This document shows positions 7,065-12,522 of a stretch of 17,216 nucleotides of DNA, one piece after another. Made by a program: the position numbers and the translations under genes. This DNA is from Deltaproteobacteria bacterium. GTDB taxonomy: Bacteria > Desulfobacterota > Desulfobaccia > Desulfobaccales > 0-14-0-80-60-11. How positions within the stretch are numbered: position 1 is the first letter of the stretch; every line of letters starts with the position of its first letter. Below the pieces are notes generated by a model. That model worked only from the letters and a program-made list of their open reading frames with translations, was not told the origin of the DNA and did no database searches. The stretch is from NCBI GenBank assembly GCA_016874945.1, contig VGSO01000015.1, positions 1 through 17,216 on the forward strand. The letters run 5' to 3'.

Positions 7065-7436
7065 TTAACCCCAAAAGACCGCATACAACACCCACAGGGC
7101 AATTCCCAGCCACAGCAGGAGGGACAACCAGGCTTTACCCAGACCCTGGGCCAGAACTTCATCGCGCAAAGTGAGAATGGCATTAGTGTAAGGAATCAAA
7201 CCGATCCCGATTAATAGTGAAGTAAACAGCATTACCCCGGCTACATCGACAATATTTAATTTTGCAAAAACAAACAATCCGACGACTATTGTCAGCATCG
7301 AATAAATTAACATCGCTTGTTGCTGATAATTTTTCAGTAATTTCTCCGTTAGCTTCAGGTAGCGTCCGGGGGTGATTATTATAATAACTATTTTAGCTAA
7401 AACCGCGATAGCTAATATTACCGCGAGGATTTTCAT
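7065..7436 (-). CDS. Small four-helix membrane protein of unknown function
   Basis: A 123-residue hydrophobic protein. Four membrane segments are visible: about 2-22 (ILAVILAIAVLAKIVIIII), 42-60, 64-83 and 103-121. A short basic loop (PGRYLKLTEKLLKNYQQQ) lies between the first two. I chose the ATG at 7436 rather than the in-frame ATG five codons upstream because a strong GGGAGG lies 7 nt before it. No catalytic motif or family is recognised. It precedes murJ by 55 bp on the same strand and may share its transcript, but a role in the envelope is only guilt by association. Its codons are visibly more AT-rich than those of murJ. Confidence 0.75.
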   Translation of the reverse strand: MKILAVILAIAVLAKIVIIIITPGRYLKLTEKLLKNYQQQAMLIYSMLTIVVGLFVFAKLNIVDVAGVMLFTSLLIGIGLIPYTNAILTLRDEVLAQGLGKAWLSLLLWLGIALWVLYAVFWG

Positions 7437-7451
7437 GGCCGCGCCTCCCAT

Positions 7452-7493
7452 TTTTACGGTTTTCGGTTTTCGGTCTTCGGTTTTCGGTAAAGA
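7452..7493. repeat. Heptamer array, GGTTTTC type
   Basis: Six units in 7-nt register: TTTTTAC, GGTTTTC, GGTTTTC, GGTCTTC, GGTTTTC, GGTAAAG. It begins right next to the ribosome-binding site of the small membrane protein gene. A three-unit array of the same unit type is at 10477-10497. Confidence 0.8.
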
Positions 7494-7510
7494 TACTTAT
7501 GGATTATCAA

Positions 7511-7558
7511 TAAGTTACAGATTATGTTTGTTGCACTTGAAAGAGAAAATGGTATTAT
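7511..7558 (+). promoter_or_regulatory. Repeated promoter-like sequence, copy 1
   Basis: This 48-nt block matches 10775-10822 at about 36 of 48 positions (28 of the first 32). Both copies hold a sigma70-like pair; here it is TTGCAC (7531-7536), a 16-nt spacer, then TATTAT (7553-7558). It points rightward, where no gene follows for several hundred bases, so either an untranslated RNA or a relic is possible. Confidence 0.4.
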
Positions 7559-7612
7559 TACTCAGGTCACTTAATTGTTCTCATTTCGCCAAATCAGTTA
7601 CTTGAAATTATA

Positions 7613-7682
7613 GGACTTAGGACTGAGTCTTCGCCATCTCTATCTTAAATTACTCAGTCCTCAGTCCTCATCACTCAGTCCT
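7613..7682. repeat. Inverted heptamer array forming a hairpin
   Basis: GGACTTA and GGACTGA units on the left face CTCAGTC units on the right (two adjacent, one further on). AGGACTGAGT (7619-7628) is exactly complementary to ACTCAGTCCT at 7652-7661 and again at 7673-7682. The remainder of the non-coding stretch 7683-7953 shows only the CACAGAG repeat listed next. Confidence 0.65.
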
Positions 7683-7842
7683 GCCTTGGAAAATGGGAAC
7701 AATCAATCGCTCCGAGTAATATCTTAGCATCTAATACCATAGAGATAGGCGGAGGTACAAAGGAAAGTTTTTTTGTTTCCAAGGGAAGCCTGGCAGCCAA
7801 TTTCATTCCCCCAGGGGCTGAACGAGTAAAGAATCAACCCTG

Positions 7843-7870
7843 CACCACAGAGACACAGAGTTCACAGAGA
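7843..7870. repeat. CACAGAG dispersed repeat
   Basis: CACCACAGAG, ACACAGAG and TTCACAGAG follow each other. This is a wording I recall from intergenic regions of many environmental bacterial genomes. No coding is supported here. Confidence 0.55.
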
Positions 7871-7953
7871 AAGAAAAATATTATGGCCCTGGGGGCGGCC
7901 AGGGCCACTTATTCCTTATCTCTGGGAAATCGGGCAATCTGTGGATTTAAACT

Positions 7954-8508
7954 TCACCCTGCCGCGGCCGGCGAACCGGATGGGGCCGGAGATTTCTTCT
8001 TCTTAGCCTTGGTCTTACCGGAGGTCTTGTCTTTTTTGGCGGCCAAACTAGAAGTCTTGGTGGTTTTGGCGGCAGTTTTGGAAGCAGCCTTCTTCGCCTT
8101 AGCCTGGGGCAACGGCTTCAGGGCCGGGGCTTTTTTCTTATCCGGCGCGGTGGGAACCGGAGGCGCCGATGGATGAAGCAAGGCATAAACCGGCTGCTCC
8201 CCCGAGTTCTGGGGTTTCACCGGCAGGGGTTCCACTTTTTTCCCCTCCTGGGGCGCGGCCCAGCCGTCCTGAAAGGTCAAGCCCAGGAAACCGGCCAGTT
8301 GAAACCGGGGTTCCTGCTCCTCGCTGGGAAAGGAGAACCACGCCAGGAGGCTCAACCCCGCGGCCAGGCCGCCCAGCAGGCCCAGCCGGACCCAGGCCCG
8401 CCGGCGGCTATAGCCTCGCCCCTGCCGTCCCTGGCGCCAGGGCCAAGCCACGCAGAAAGCATACATGCCATAAGCCCCGACAATGAATGCAACGGTGGGT
8501 AAAACCAT
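7954..8508 (-). CDS. Two-helix membrane protein with Lys/Ala/Pro-rich tail, unknown function
   Basis: A 184-residue protein. A first membrane helix at about 3-21 is followed by a strongly basic loop (RQGRQGRGYSRRR, 25-37), a second helix at about 41-60, and a long tail. From about residue 120 to the end the tail is low-complexity and extremely lysine-rich (KKAASKTAAKTTKTSS, KAKKKKSPAPSG), resembling histone H1-like or AlgP-like C-termini. By the positive-inside rule the loop is cytoplasmic and the tail would be periplasmic, where a polycation could bind peptidoglycan or anionic surface polymers. If the topology is inverted it could bind nucleic acid at the membrane. It is divergent from the sigma54-type regulator gene. 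A short AAGGA lies very close to the ATG. The family is not recognised. Confidence 0.7.
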   Translation of the reverse strand: MVLPTVAFIVGAYGMYAFCVAWPWRQGRQGRGYSRRRAWVRLGLLGGLAAGLSLLAWFSFPSEEQEPRFQLAGFLGLTFQDGWAAPQEGKKVEPLPVKPQNSGEQPVYALLHPSAPPVPTAPDKKKAPALKPLPQAKAKKAASKTAAKTTKTSSLAAKKDKTSGKTKAKKKKSPAPSGSPAAAG

Positions 8509-8622
8509 GTCCTTAAACTATCCCTGTCCCAAGGCTGCCTAAACATAACAATAGAATTTTCCTCAAGTCAACCCCTTTGTCTCCTGTCCCCAGCCCATGG
8601 GAGGAAAAACCATGTCATTTTA

Positions 8623-8651
8623 TTGACGCGGAAAGGATTTTGGAGTATGAT
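8623..8651 (+). promoter_or_regulatory. Near-consensus sigma70 promoter for the NtrC-class regulator
   Basis: TTGACG (8623-8628), a 17-nt spacer, then TATGAT (8646-8651): 5/6 matches in each box with ideal spacing. The start site would fall near 8658, just before the GAGGA ribosome-binding site at 8664-8668. This argues for translation from the ATG at 8676 rather than from start codons further upstream. Confidence 0.65.
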
Positions 8652-8675
8652 GCGCCTAACCTGAGGACAGCCCTT

Positions 8676-10079
8676 ATGAAATCCGGTTCCGGTTCAATTT
8701 TGGTGATTGACGACGATCCCGCCCTACGCCAGGTGCTCCAGGAGGTCCTGGAGTCCGCCGGCTTTGAAGTGCAAACCGCGGCGGATGGTGAAAGCGGCCT
8801 ATTGCTGGCCAAAGAAAGTTCCTTCGACCTGGTGCTCACGGACCTGTCTCTCCCCGGCGTGGGGGGCATGGAAATCTTACAATTTCTGGTCAAGCATCAC
8901 CCCGAGTGTCCCTGTATTATAATAACCGGCTTCGGCACCATCAAAAGCTCCGTGGACGCCATGCGTTCCGGGGCCTATGACTACCTCACCAAACCGGTCA
9001 ACCCCACGGAATTGCTGGTGGTGGTGGAGCGCGCCCTGGACCACCGCCGCTTGAAGTGGGAGAACCTCCAGCTCAAAAAACAGCTTCAGAGGCGGTATGG
9101 CTTTGCCAACATCCTCGGCAAAAGCGAGGCCATCCAACAGGTCTTTGAAATCATTGAAAAGGTGGCGGACACGGACAGCACCATACTAATCCAGGGAGAA
9201 TCGGGCACCGGCAAGGAACTCATCGCCCGCGCCCTGCATTATAATAGTTCCCGGCGGGAAGGGCCATTAATCCCGGTAAATTGTGGGGCCATACCTGGAG
9301 AATTATTGGAAAGCGAACTTTTCGGCCACGAACGGGGGGCCTTCACCCATGCGGTGCGCACCCGCATCGGCCGCTTCGAACTGGCCACCGGCGGCACCAT
9401 TTTTTTGGATGAAATCGCGGAAATGAGCCCCAATCTCCAGGTGAAAATCCTGCGGGTCCTGCAAGACTACAGCTTCGAGCGCATCGGCGGGGTCAAGACT
9501 ATCCGGGTGAACATCCGGGTCATCGCGGCCACTAACAAAGACCTGGAATCCCTGGTCCACCAGGGGCTGTTCCGGGAAGACCTCTACTACCGCCTCAACG
9601 TCATTCCCATCAAGGTGCCGCCTCTAAGGGAGCGGGAGAGCGACATCCCTTTACTGGCCCGGCAATTCCTTAAAGACTTTTGCGCCCGGAAGAAGACGCC
9701 CCCCAAGCAATTGACCGCCGCGGCCTTGAACTGCCTGAGTCATTATTCCTGGCCGGGCAATGTCCGGGAATTGGAAAACCTCATGGAACGCCTGGCGATC
9801 CTCATCGAAGGGGAAGTGGTGGACGTGGCGGAGCTGCCGGAGAAATTCCACCCCCGGCCCCTGGAACGCCTGCCGGAAGCCATGGACTTCCCCGAACGGG
9901 GCCTCAACCTCGCCGCGGTGGTCCGGGATTTCGAAAAAAACCTTATCCTCAAGGCCCTGGAACGGAGCCGGGGGGTGAAAAGCCAGGCGGCCCAGCTCCT
10001 TCACTTGAACCGCACCACTTTAATTGAGAAAATGAAAAATCAGAAGATTCAATATCCTCCCGCGACCGGGAAGGCATAG
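8676..10079 (+). CDS. Sigma54-dependent response regulator, NtrC class
   Basis: A 467-residue three-domain activator. The receiver domain (about 5-120) has acidic D12-D14, phospho-acceptor D56, T84 and K106. The AAA+ domain (about 145-375) has Walker A GESGTGKE (174-181), the sigma54-contacting loop, Walker B GGTIFLDEI (239-247), ATN sensor I (285-287), arginine-finger region FREDLYYRL, and sensor II PGNVRELEN (360-368). A Fis-type helix-turn-helix covers about 412-457 (SQAAQLLHLNRTTLIEKMK). Phosphorylation would drive oligomerisation and ATP-dependent opening of sigma54 promoters. The loop reads GAFTHA (221-226) instead of GAFTGA. The ATG at 8676 has a good GAGGA 8 nt upstream and a promoter just before it. 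No kinase gene is adjacent. The gene is monocistronic, and repeats begin 7 nt after its stop. Confidence 0.94.
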   Translation: MKSGSGSILVIDDDPALRQVLQEVLESAGFEVQTAADGESGLLLAKESSFDLVLTDLSLPGVGGMEILQFLVKHHPECPCIIITGFGTIKSSVDAMRSGAYDYLTKPVNPTELLVVVERALDHRRLKWENLQLKKQLQRRYGFANILGKSEAIQQVFEIIEKVADTDSTILIQGESGTGKELIARALHYNSSRREGPLIPVNCGAIPGELLESELFGHERGAFTHAVRTRIGRFELATGGTIFLDEIAEMSPNLQVKILRVLQDYSFERIGGVKTIRVNIRVIAATNKDLESLVHQGLFREDLYYRLNVIPIKVPPLRERESDIPLLARQFLKDFCARKKTPPKQLTAAALNCLSHYSWPGNVRELENLMERLAILIEGEVVDVAELPEKFHPRPLERLPEAMDFPERGLNLAAVVRDFEKNLILKALERSRGVKSQAAQLLHLNRTTLIEKMKNQKIQYPPATGKA

Positions 10080-10085
10080 GCCAGA

Positions 10086-10120
10086 AGTCAGGAATAGGGA
10101 GCCAGGAATAAGGGACAGAA
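10086..10120. repeat. Heptamer array after the regulator stop codon
   Basis: Five units in 7-nt register: AGTCAGG, AATAGGG, AGCCAGG, AATAAGG, GACAGAA. It starts 7 nt after the stop codon and runs directly into the inverted repeat at 10123. Its wording is close to the complement of the array at 1-63 (AGGGAAT). Confidence 0.6.
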
Positions 10121-10122
10121 TT

Positions 10123-10230
10123 ATAGGGGTTGCCCAAAGTAATTTCCCCGGGGCGCAATTTATTGCGCCCGAAAGGCGGGCGTGATAAATCACGCTACAA
10201 CTGTTGCCTTTAGACTGCGACTTGGTATTA
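10123..10230. mobile_element. Chimeric miniature element: type A left end, type B right end, REP pair core
   Basis: The left end (10123-10149, core GTTGCCCAAAGTAATTTC) is a copy of the type A terminal repeat found inverted at 10749-10775 (26 of 27 identical). The right end (10208-10230) is the type B terminal repeat, CTGCGACTTGGTAT. The core holds two palindromes, GGGCGCAATTTATTGCGCCC (10151-10170) and GGGCGTGATAAATCACGC (10178-10195), ending in CTAC (10195-10198), the complement of GTAG. The stretch 10148-10229 is an inverted near-identical copy of 4027-4108, differing mainly by a 3-nt deletion. The following stretch to 10289 holds only a weak degenerate palindrome (GTAAGGGCGGTTGGCGAAT). Confidence 0.65.
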
Positions 10231-10289
10231 CACCTCCTTTTCCCCGGGGTGGCGGCCCTTGTAAGGGCGGTTGGCGAATGGCGCGGGGA

Positions 10290-10471
10290 TTACCGTTGCC
10301 CCATGAGCAGGGTGCGGCGCCGGCCGATGACGTCGGAGAGCGCCCCCGAAGGCAGCTTGAAGAAGATGCCGGTGACCGTGGAGATGCCCACCGCGCGCAG
10401 CCGATGGCCTCGGGACCGGCCCCCAGGTACAGGGCAAAGAGCGGCAGCACCGGATTCCGGGCCAGGTTATA
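10290..10471 (-). pseudogene. MFS transporter fragment, frameshifted and truncated
   Basis: Read on the minus strand, one frame gives NPVLPLFALYLGAGPEAIG, a first transmembrane helix and loop. After a frameshift near 10400 a second frame gives VGISTVTGIFFKLPSGALSD and then VIGRRRTLLMGQR up to a stop at 10290. The second part carries the MFS motif A pattern (G-x3-D-x2-GRR). Both parts are in the correct order for transmembrane helices 1-3 of a 12-helix major facilitator. The 5' side is lost at a heptamer array (10477) and the 3' side ends in repeat-like DNA, so this is a dead remnant. The substrate cannot be told. Confidence 0.7.
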
Positions 10472-10476
10472 ATACC

Positions 10477-10497
10477 GTTTTCGGTTTTCGGTTAGGA
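10477..10497. repeat. Heptamer array, GTTTTCG type
   Basis: GTTTTCG, GTTTTCG, GTTAGGA in 7-nt register, the same unit type as the array at 7452-7493. It replaces the expected 5' end of the MFS remnant. Confidence 0.6.
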
Positions 10498-10514
10498 AAA
10501 CCTGGAATACCAAT

Positions 10515-10646
10515 GAGCCTCTTGCAAAATTCATTTTGAGGCTGCGATTTTTCCATGTTGCTCAAAGAAATATCCGGTAGCACAGGCTTTCCAGCCTGTG
10601 CGGGCGCAGGCTGAAGCCTGCGGCTACGTAATTTTGCAAGAGGCTC
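10515..10646. mobile_element. 132-bp MITE with perfect 17-bp ends and 4-bp target duplication
   Basis: The ends are perfect inverted repeats: GAGCCTCTTGCAAAATT (10515-10531) and its complement (10630-10646). The tetranucleotide CAAT occurs immediately outside on both sides (10511-10514 and 10647-10650), as expected for a 4-bp target-site duplication. The core is a REP pair (10577-10627): GTAG, CACAGGCT/AGCCTGTG hairpin, CGCAGGCT/AGCCTGCG hairpin, then CTAC, with 8-bp perfect arms. There is no coding capacity; a transposase acting in trans, perhaps IS5-like given ends and duplication size, is inferred. Confidence 0.78.
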
Positions 10647-10650
10647 CAAT

Positions 10651-10775
10651 ATAGCGATTGCCAAAAGTTTTTTCCGATTGTTTTTTTTCACGTAGGGGCA
10701 CAGCGTGCTGTGCCCCTGTACCTTGGGCACGGCTCGCCGTGCCCCTACGGGGAAATTACTTTTGGCAACCCCTAT
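10651..10775. mobile_element. 125-bp miniature element with type A ends and REP pair core
   Basis: The left end (10651-10677, core TTGCCAAAAGTTTTTTCC) and the right end (10749-10775, complement core TTGCCAAAAGTAATTTC) are inverted repeats matching at about 21 of 27 positions. The core (10692-10748) is a head-to-head REP pair. GTAG leads a perfect 10-bp hairpin, GGGGCACAGC/GCTGTGCCCC; after 8 nt comes GGGCACGGC/GCCGTGCCC, then CTAC. It directly abuts the CAAT duplication of the preceding MITE. Confidence 0.7.
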
Positions 10776-10822
10776 AAGTTACAAATTGTATTTGTTGCAT
10801 TTGAAAAGGAATCAAGTATAAG
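10775..10822 (+). promoter_or_regulatory. Repeated promoter-like sequence, copy 2
   Basis: This is a copy of the block at 7511-7558. It contains TTGCAT (10795-10800), a 16-nt spacer and TATAAG (10817-10822). Both copies keep the spacing and most consensus bases although the spacer sequence has diverged. It points to the short reading frame at 10858. Confidence 0.45.
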
Positions 10823-10857
10823 ACAACCGGGACAGAAAGCCCACGGAGGAGAGAGAG

Positions 10858-10944
10858 ATGAAGGGGGTAAGAAATTTCATGTGGGAAAAGGCGAAAAGTT
10901 CTTGGAGAGGAGGGTTGATTTTTTCCCCTTTTCCCAAAAATTAA
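10858..10944 (+). CDS. Possible 28-residue leader or small protein
   Basis: An ATG preceded by GGAGGAGAGAGAG opens a 28-codon frame (MKGVRNFMWEKAKSSWRGG, then LIFSPFPKN) ending in TAA. A promoter-like pair lies about 35 nt upstream. The peptide is basic and aromatic, with no recognised family. The purine-rich stretch could be a chance match to a ribosome-binding site. The frame converges on glgA and is shorter than most gene callers accept. Low confidence that it is translated. Confidence 0.22.
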   Translation: MKGVRNFMWEKAKSSWRGGLIFSPFPKN

Positions 10945-10967
10945 TTAATCCTGGCTCCTCCCTCGCC

Positions 10968-12425
10968 CTATTCCACCAACCGCTGGTACAAATCCAGGTA
11001 GGCCCGGGCCGACTTGTTCCAGGAAAGATCCTGGCTCATGGCGTTCTGCATAATGCGGCGCCACAGGCGCTTGTCTTCGAAGGCCGCCACCGCGGTGTAA
11101 ATGGCCTTCAGGAAGGCCTCGGGGGCGTATTCCTCGAAGAGAAAACCCGTACCCGCGCCGGTGACGTGCCCCACCTGGGTGACGGTGTCCGCCAGGCCGC
11201 CGGTTTCCCGGACCACGGGGATGGTGCCGTACTTCAGGGAGTACATCTGGTTGAGGCCGCACGGTTCAAACCGGGAAGGCATGAGGAACATGTCCGCCCC
11301 GGCTTCGATGAGGTGAGCCAGGGTGTTGTCGAAGGCGATTTTCACCCCCAGCTTGCCGGGATACTTTTTGGCCTCCCCCGCCAGCCAGCGGTGGTATTTC
11401 TCTTCCCCCGCGCCCAGGATGACCACCATGATGTCCCGGGCCATGAGCTGGGGCAGCACCGCCTCCACCAGGTCGAAGCCCTTCTGGTCCGCCAGGCGGG
11501 AGATGATCCCCAGGAGCGGCGCTGAGGCCAGGTTTTTGTTCAACCCGAAGGCCTCCATGAGCGCGGCCTTGCACTTGGCCTTGCCTTTCAGGTCCGTGGC
11601 GCTGTAGTTGGCGGGAATGAGGGGGTCGGTTTCCGGGTTCCAGTCTTTATAGTCCACCCCGTTGAGAATCCCGAAGAGAGAGCCGGCCCGGCTCTTTAGC
11701 ACCCCTTCCAGGCCGTAGCCGAACTCCGGCGTTTGGATCTCCTGGCTATAGCGGGGGCTCACCGTGGTGATGGCTTCCGAAAAGACGATGCCCCCTTTCA
11801 GCAAGCTCACCTTGTCATAGAACTCCAGGCCGTTGATGGAGAACATTGACCAGTCCAGACCCAGGAGAGTGAATTTCTCCTTGGGAAAGAGCCCCTGGTA
11901 GGCCAGGTTGTGAATGGTAAGCACGGTCTTGGCCCCCGCCAGAGCCGGCTCCCCCCACCAGCGGCAGCGCAGGAACACGGGGACCAGGGACGCCTGCCAG
12001 TCATGGCAATGGATCACATGGGGCTGAAAGTCCAGGGCCTGGCAGAAGGGGAGCACCGCGGCGCTGAAAAAGGCGAAGCGCTCCAGGTTGTCGAAGTAAT
12101 CGCCCCGGGGGGTGCCGTAAAGCTGACTGCGTTCAAAGAATTCGTCCCGGGCCACGAAGTAAAAAGGGGAGTCCCCTTCGGAGGGGGCCATGATGTCGCA
12201 GGGGATGGCGCCTAGCCCGGTGTGGACCTCTAGGTTCTCCGCCAGGGCTTTGGTGGGAATCTTGCCCTGCTTCACCATGCCGTAATAGGGCATGAGGATG
12301 CGGACGTCCACCCCCACCTGCCTCAAAGCCAGGGGCAAAGCGCCCACCACGTCCGCCAGCCCCCCGGTCTTGGCAAAGGGCACCCCCTCTGATGCAACGA
12401 ATAACACCCGCAGTTCCTGGCCCAT
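10968..12425 (-). CDS. glgA: Glycogen synthase (ADP-glucose type), GT5 family
   Basis: A 485-residue GT-B glycosyltransferase that extends alpha-1,4-glucan from ADP-glucose, close to the 477 residues of E. coli GlgA. The N-terminal KTGGLADVVGALP (from K19) is the ADP-glucose-binding loop. HCHDWQASLVPVFLR and TIHNLAYQG are characteristic of the N-lobe. In the C-lobe SRLADQKGFDL and PSRFEPCGLNQMYSLKYG, then TIPVVRETGGLADTV, carry the E-x7-E catalytic region and second nucleotide site. I chose the ATG at 12425, preceded by GGGGGG; another ATG lies four codons upstream at 12437 with no such signal. It lies downstream of the NYN-domain gene on the same strand, separated by a large inverted heptamer array. 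No other glg gene is visible in the window. Confidence 0.95.
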   Translation of the reverse strand: MGQELRVLFVASEGVPFAKTGGLADVVGALPLALRQVGVDVRILMPYYGMVKQGKIPTKALAENLEVHTGLGAIPCDIMAPSEGDSPFYFVARDEFFERSQLYGTPRGDYFDNLERFAFFSAAVLPFCQALDFQPHVIHCHDWQASLVPVFLRCRWWGEPALAGAKTVLTIHNLAYQGLFPKEKFTLLGLDWSMFSINGLEFYDKVSLLKGGIVFSEAITTVSPRYSQEIQTPEFGYGLEGVLKSRAGSLFGILNGVDYKDWNPETDPLIPANYSATDLKGKAKCKAALMEAFGLNKNLASAPLLGIISRLADQKGFDLVEAVLPQLMARDIMVVILGAGEEKYHRWLAGEAKKYPGKLGVKIAFDNTLAHLIEAGADMFLMPSRFEPCGLNQMYSLKYGTIPVVRETGGLADTVTQVGHVTGAGTGFLFEEYAPEAFLKAIYTAVAAFEDKRLWRRIMQNAMSQDLSWNKSARAYLDLYQRLVE

Positions 12426-12440
12426 TTTACCCCCCATATG

Positions 12441-12522
12441 CAGTTAGCAGTTGGCAGTTGGCAGTTGGCAGTTAGCGGTTAGCGGTTGGTATTTGGCAGG
12501 CTAACAGCTAACCGCTAACTGC
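12441..12522. repeat. Heptamer array with 16-bp perfect inverted repeat
   Basis: CAGTTAG, CAGTTGG and CGGTTAG type units run in 7-nt register from 12441 to about 12490. The sequence then turns round and GCTAACCGCTAACTGC (12507-12522) is the exact complement of 12468-12483. The last base is already in the stop codon of the upstream gene. The transcript between the NYN gene and glgA would fold into a long hairpin with a 23-nt loop and no following T tract, so it could act as an attenuator or processing signal rather than a classic terminator. Confidence 0.75.

Noticed and set aside
7372..7605. A 77-codon plus-strand frame across the GGTTTTC array
   Set aside because: It runs through repeats and over the start of a well-supported minus-strand gene, and has no ribosome-binding site.
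8577..8675. Upstream TTG start for the NtrC-class regulator
   Set aside because: It would add 33 residues not typical of receiver domains and would place the -35 and -10 boxes at 8623-8651 inside the coding region; the ATG at 8676 has a good GAGGA.
10710..11525. A 271-codon plus-strand open frame opposite glgA
   Set aside because: Most of it is antisense to conserved glycogen synthase motifs and its beginning lies in repeat DNA.
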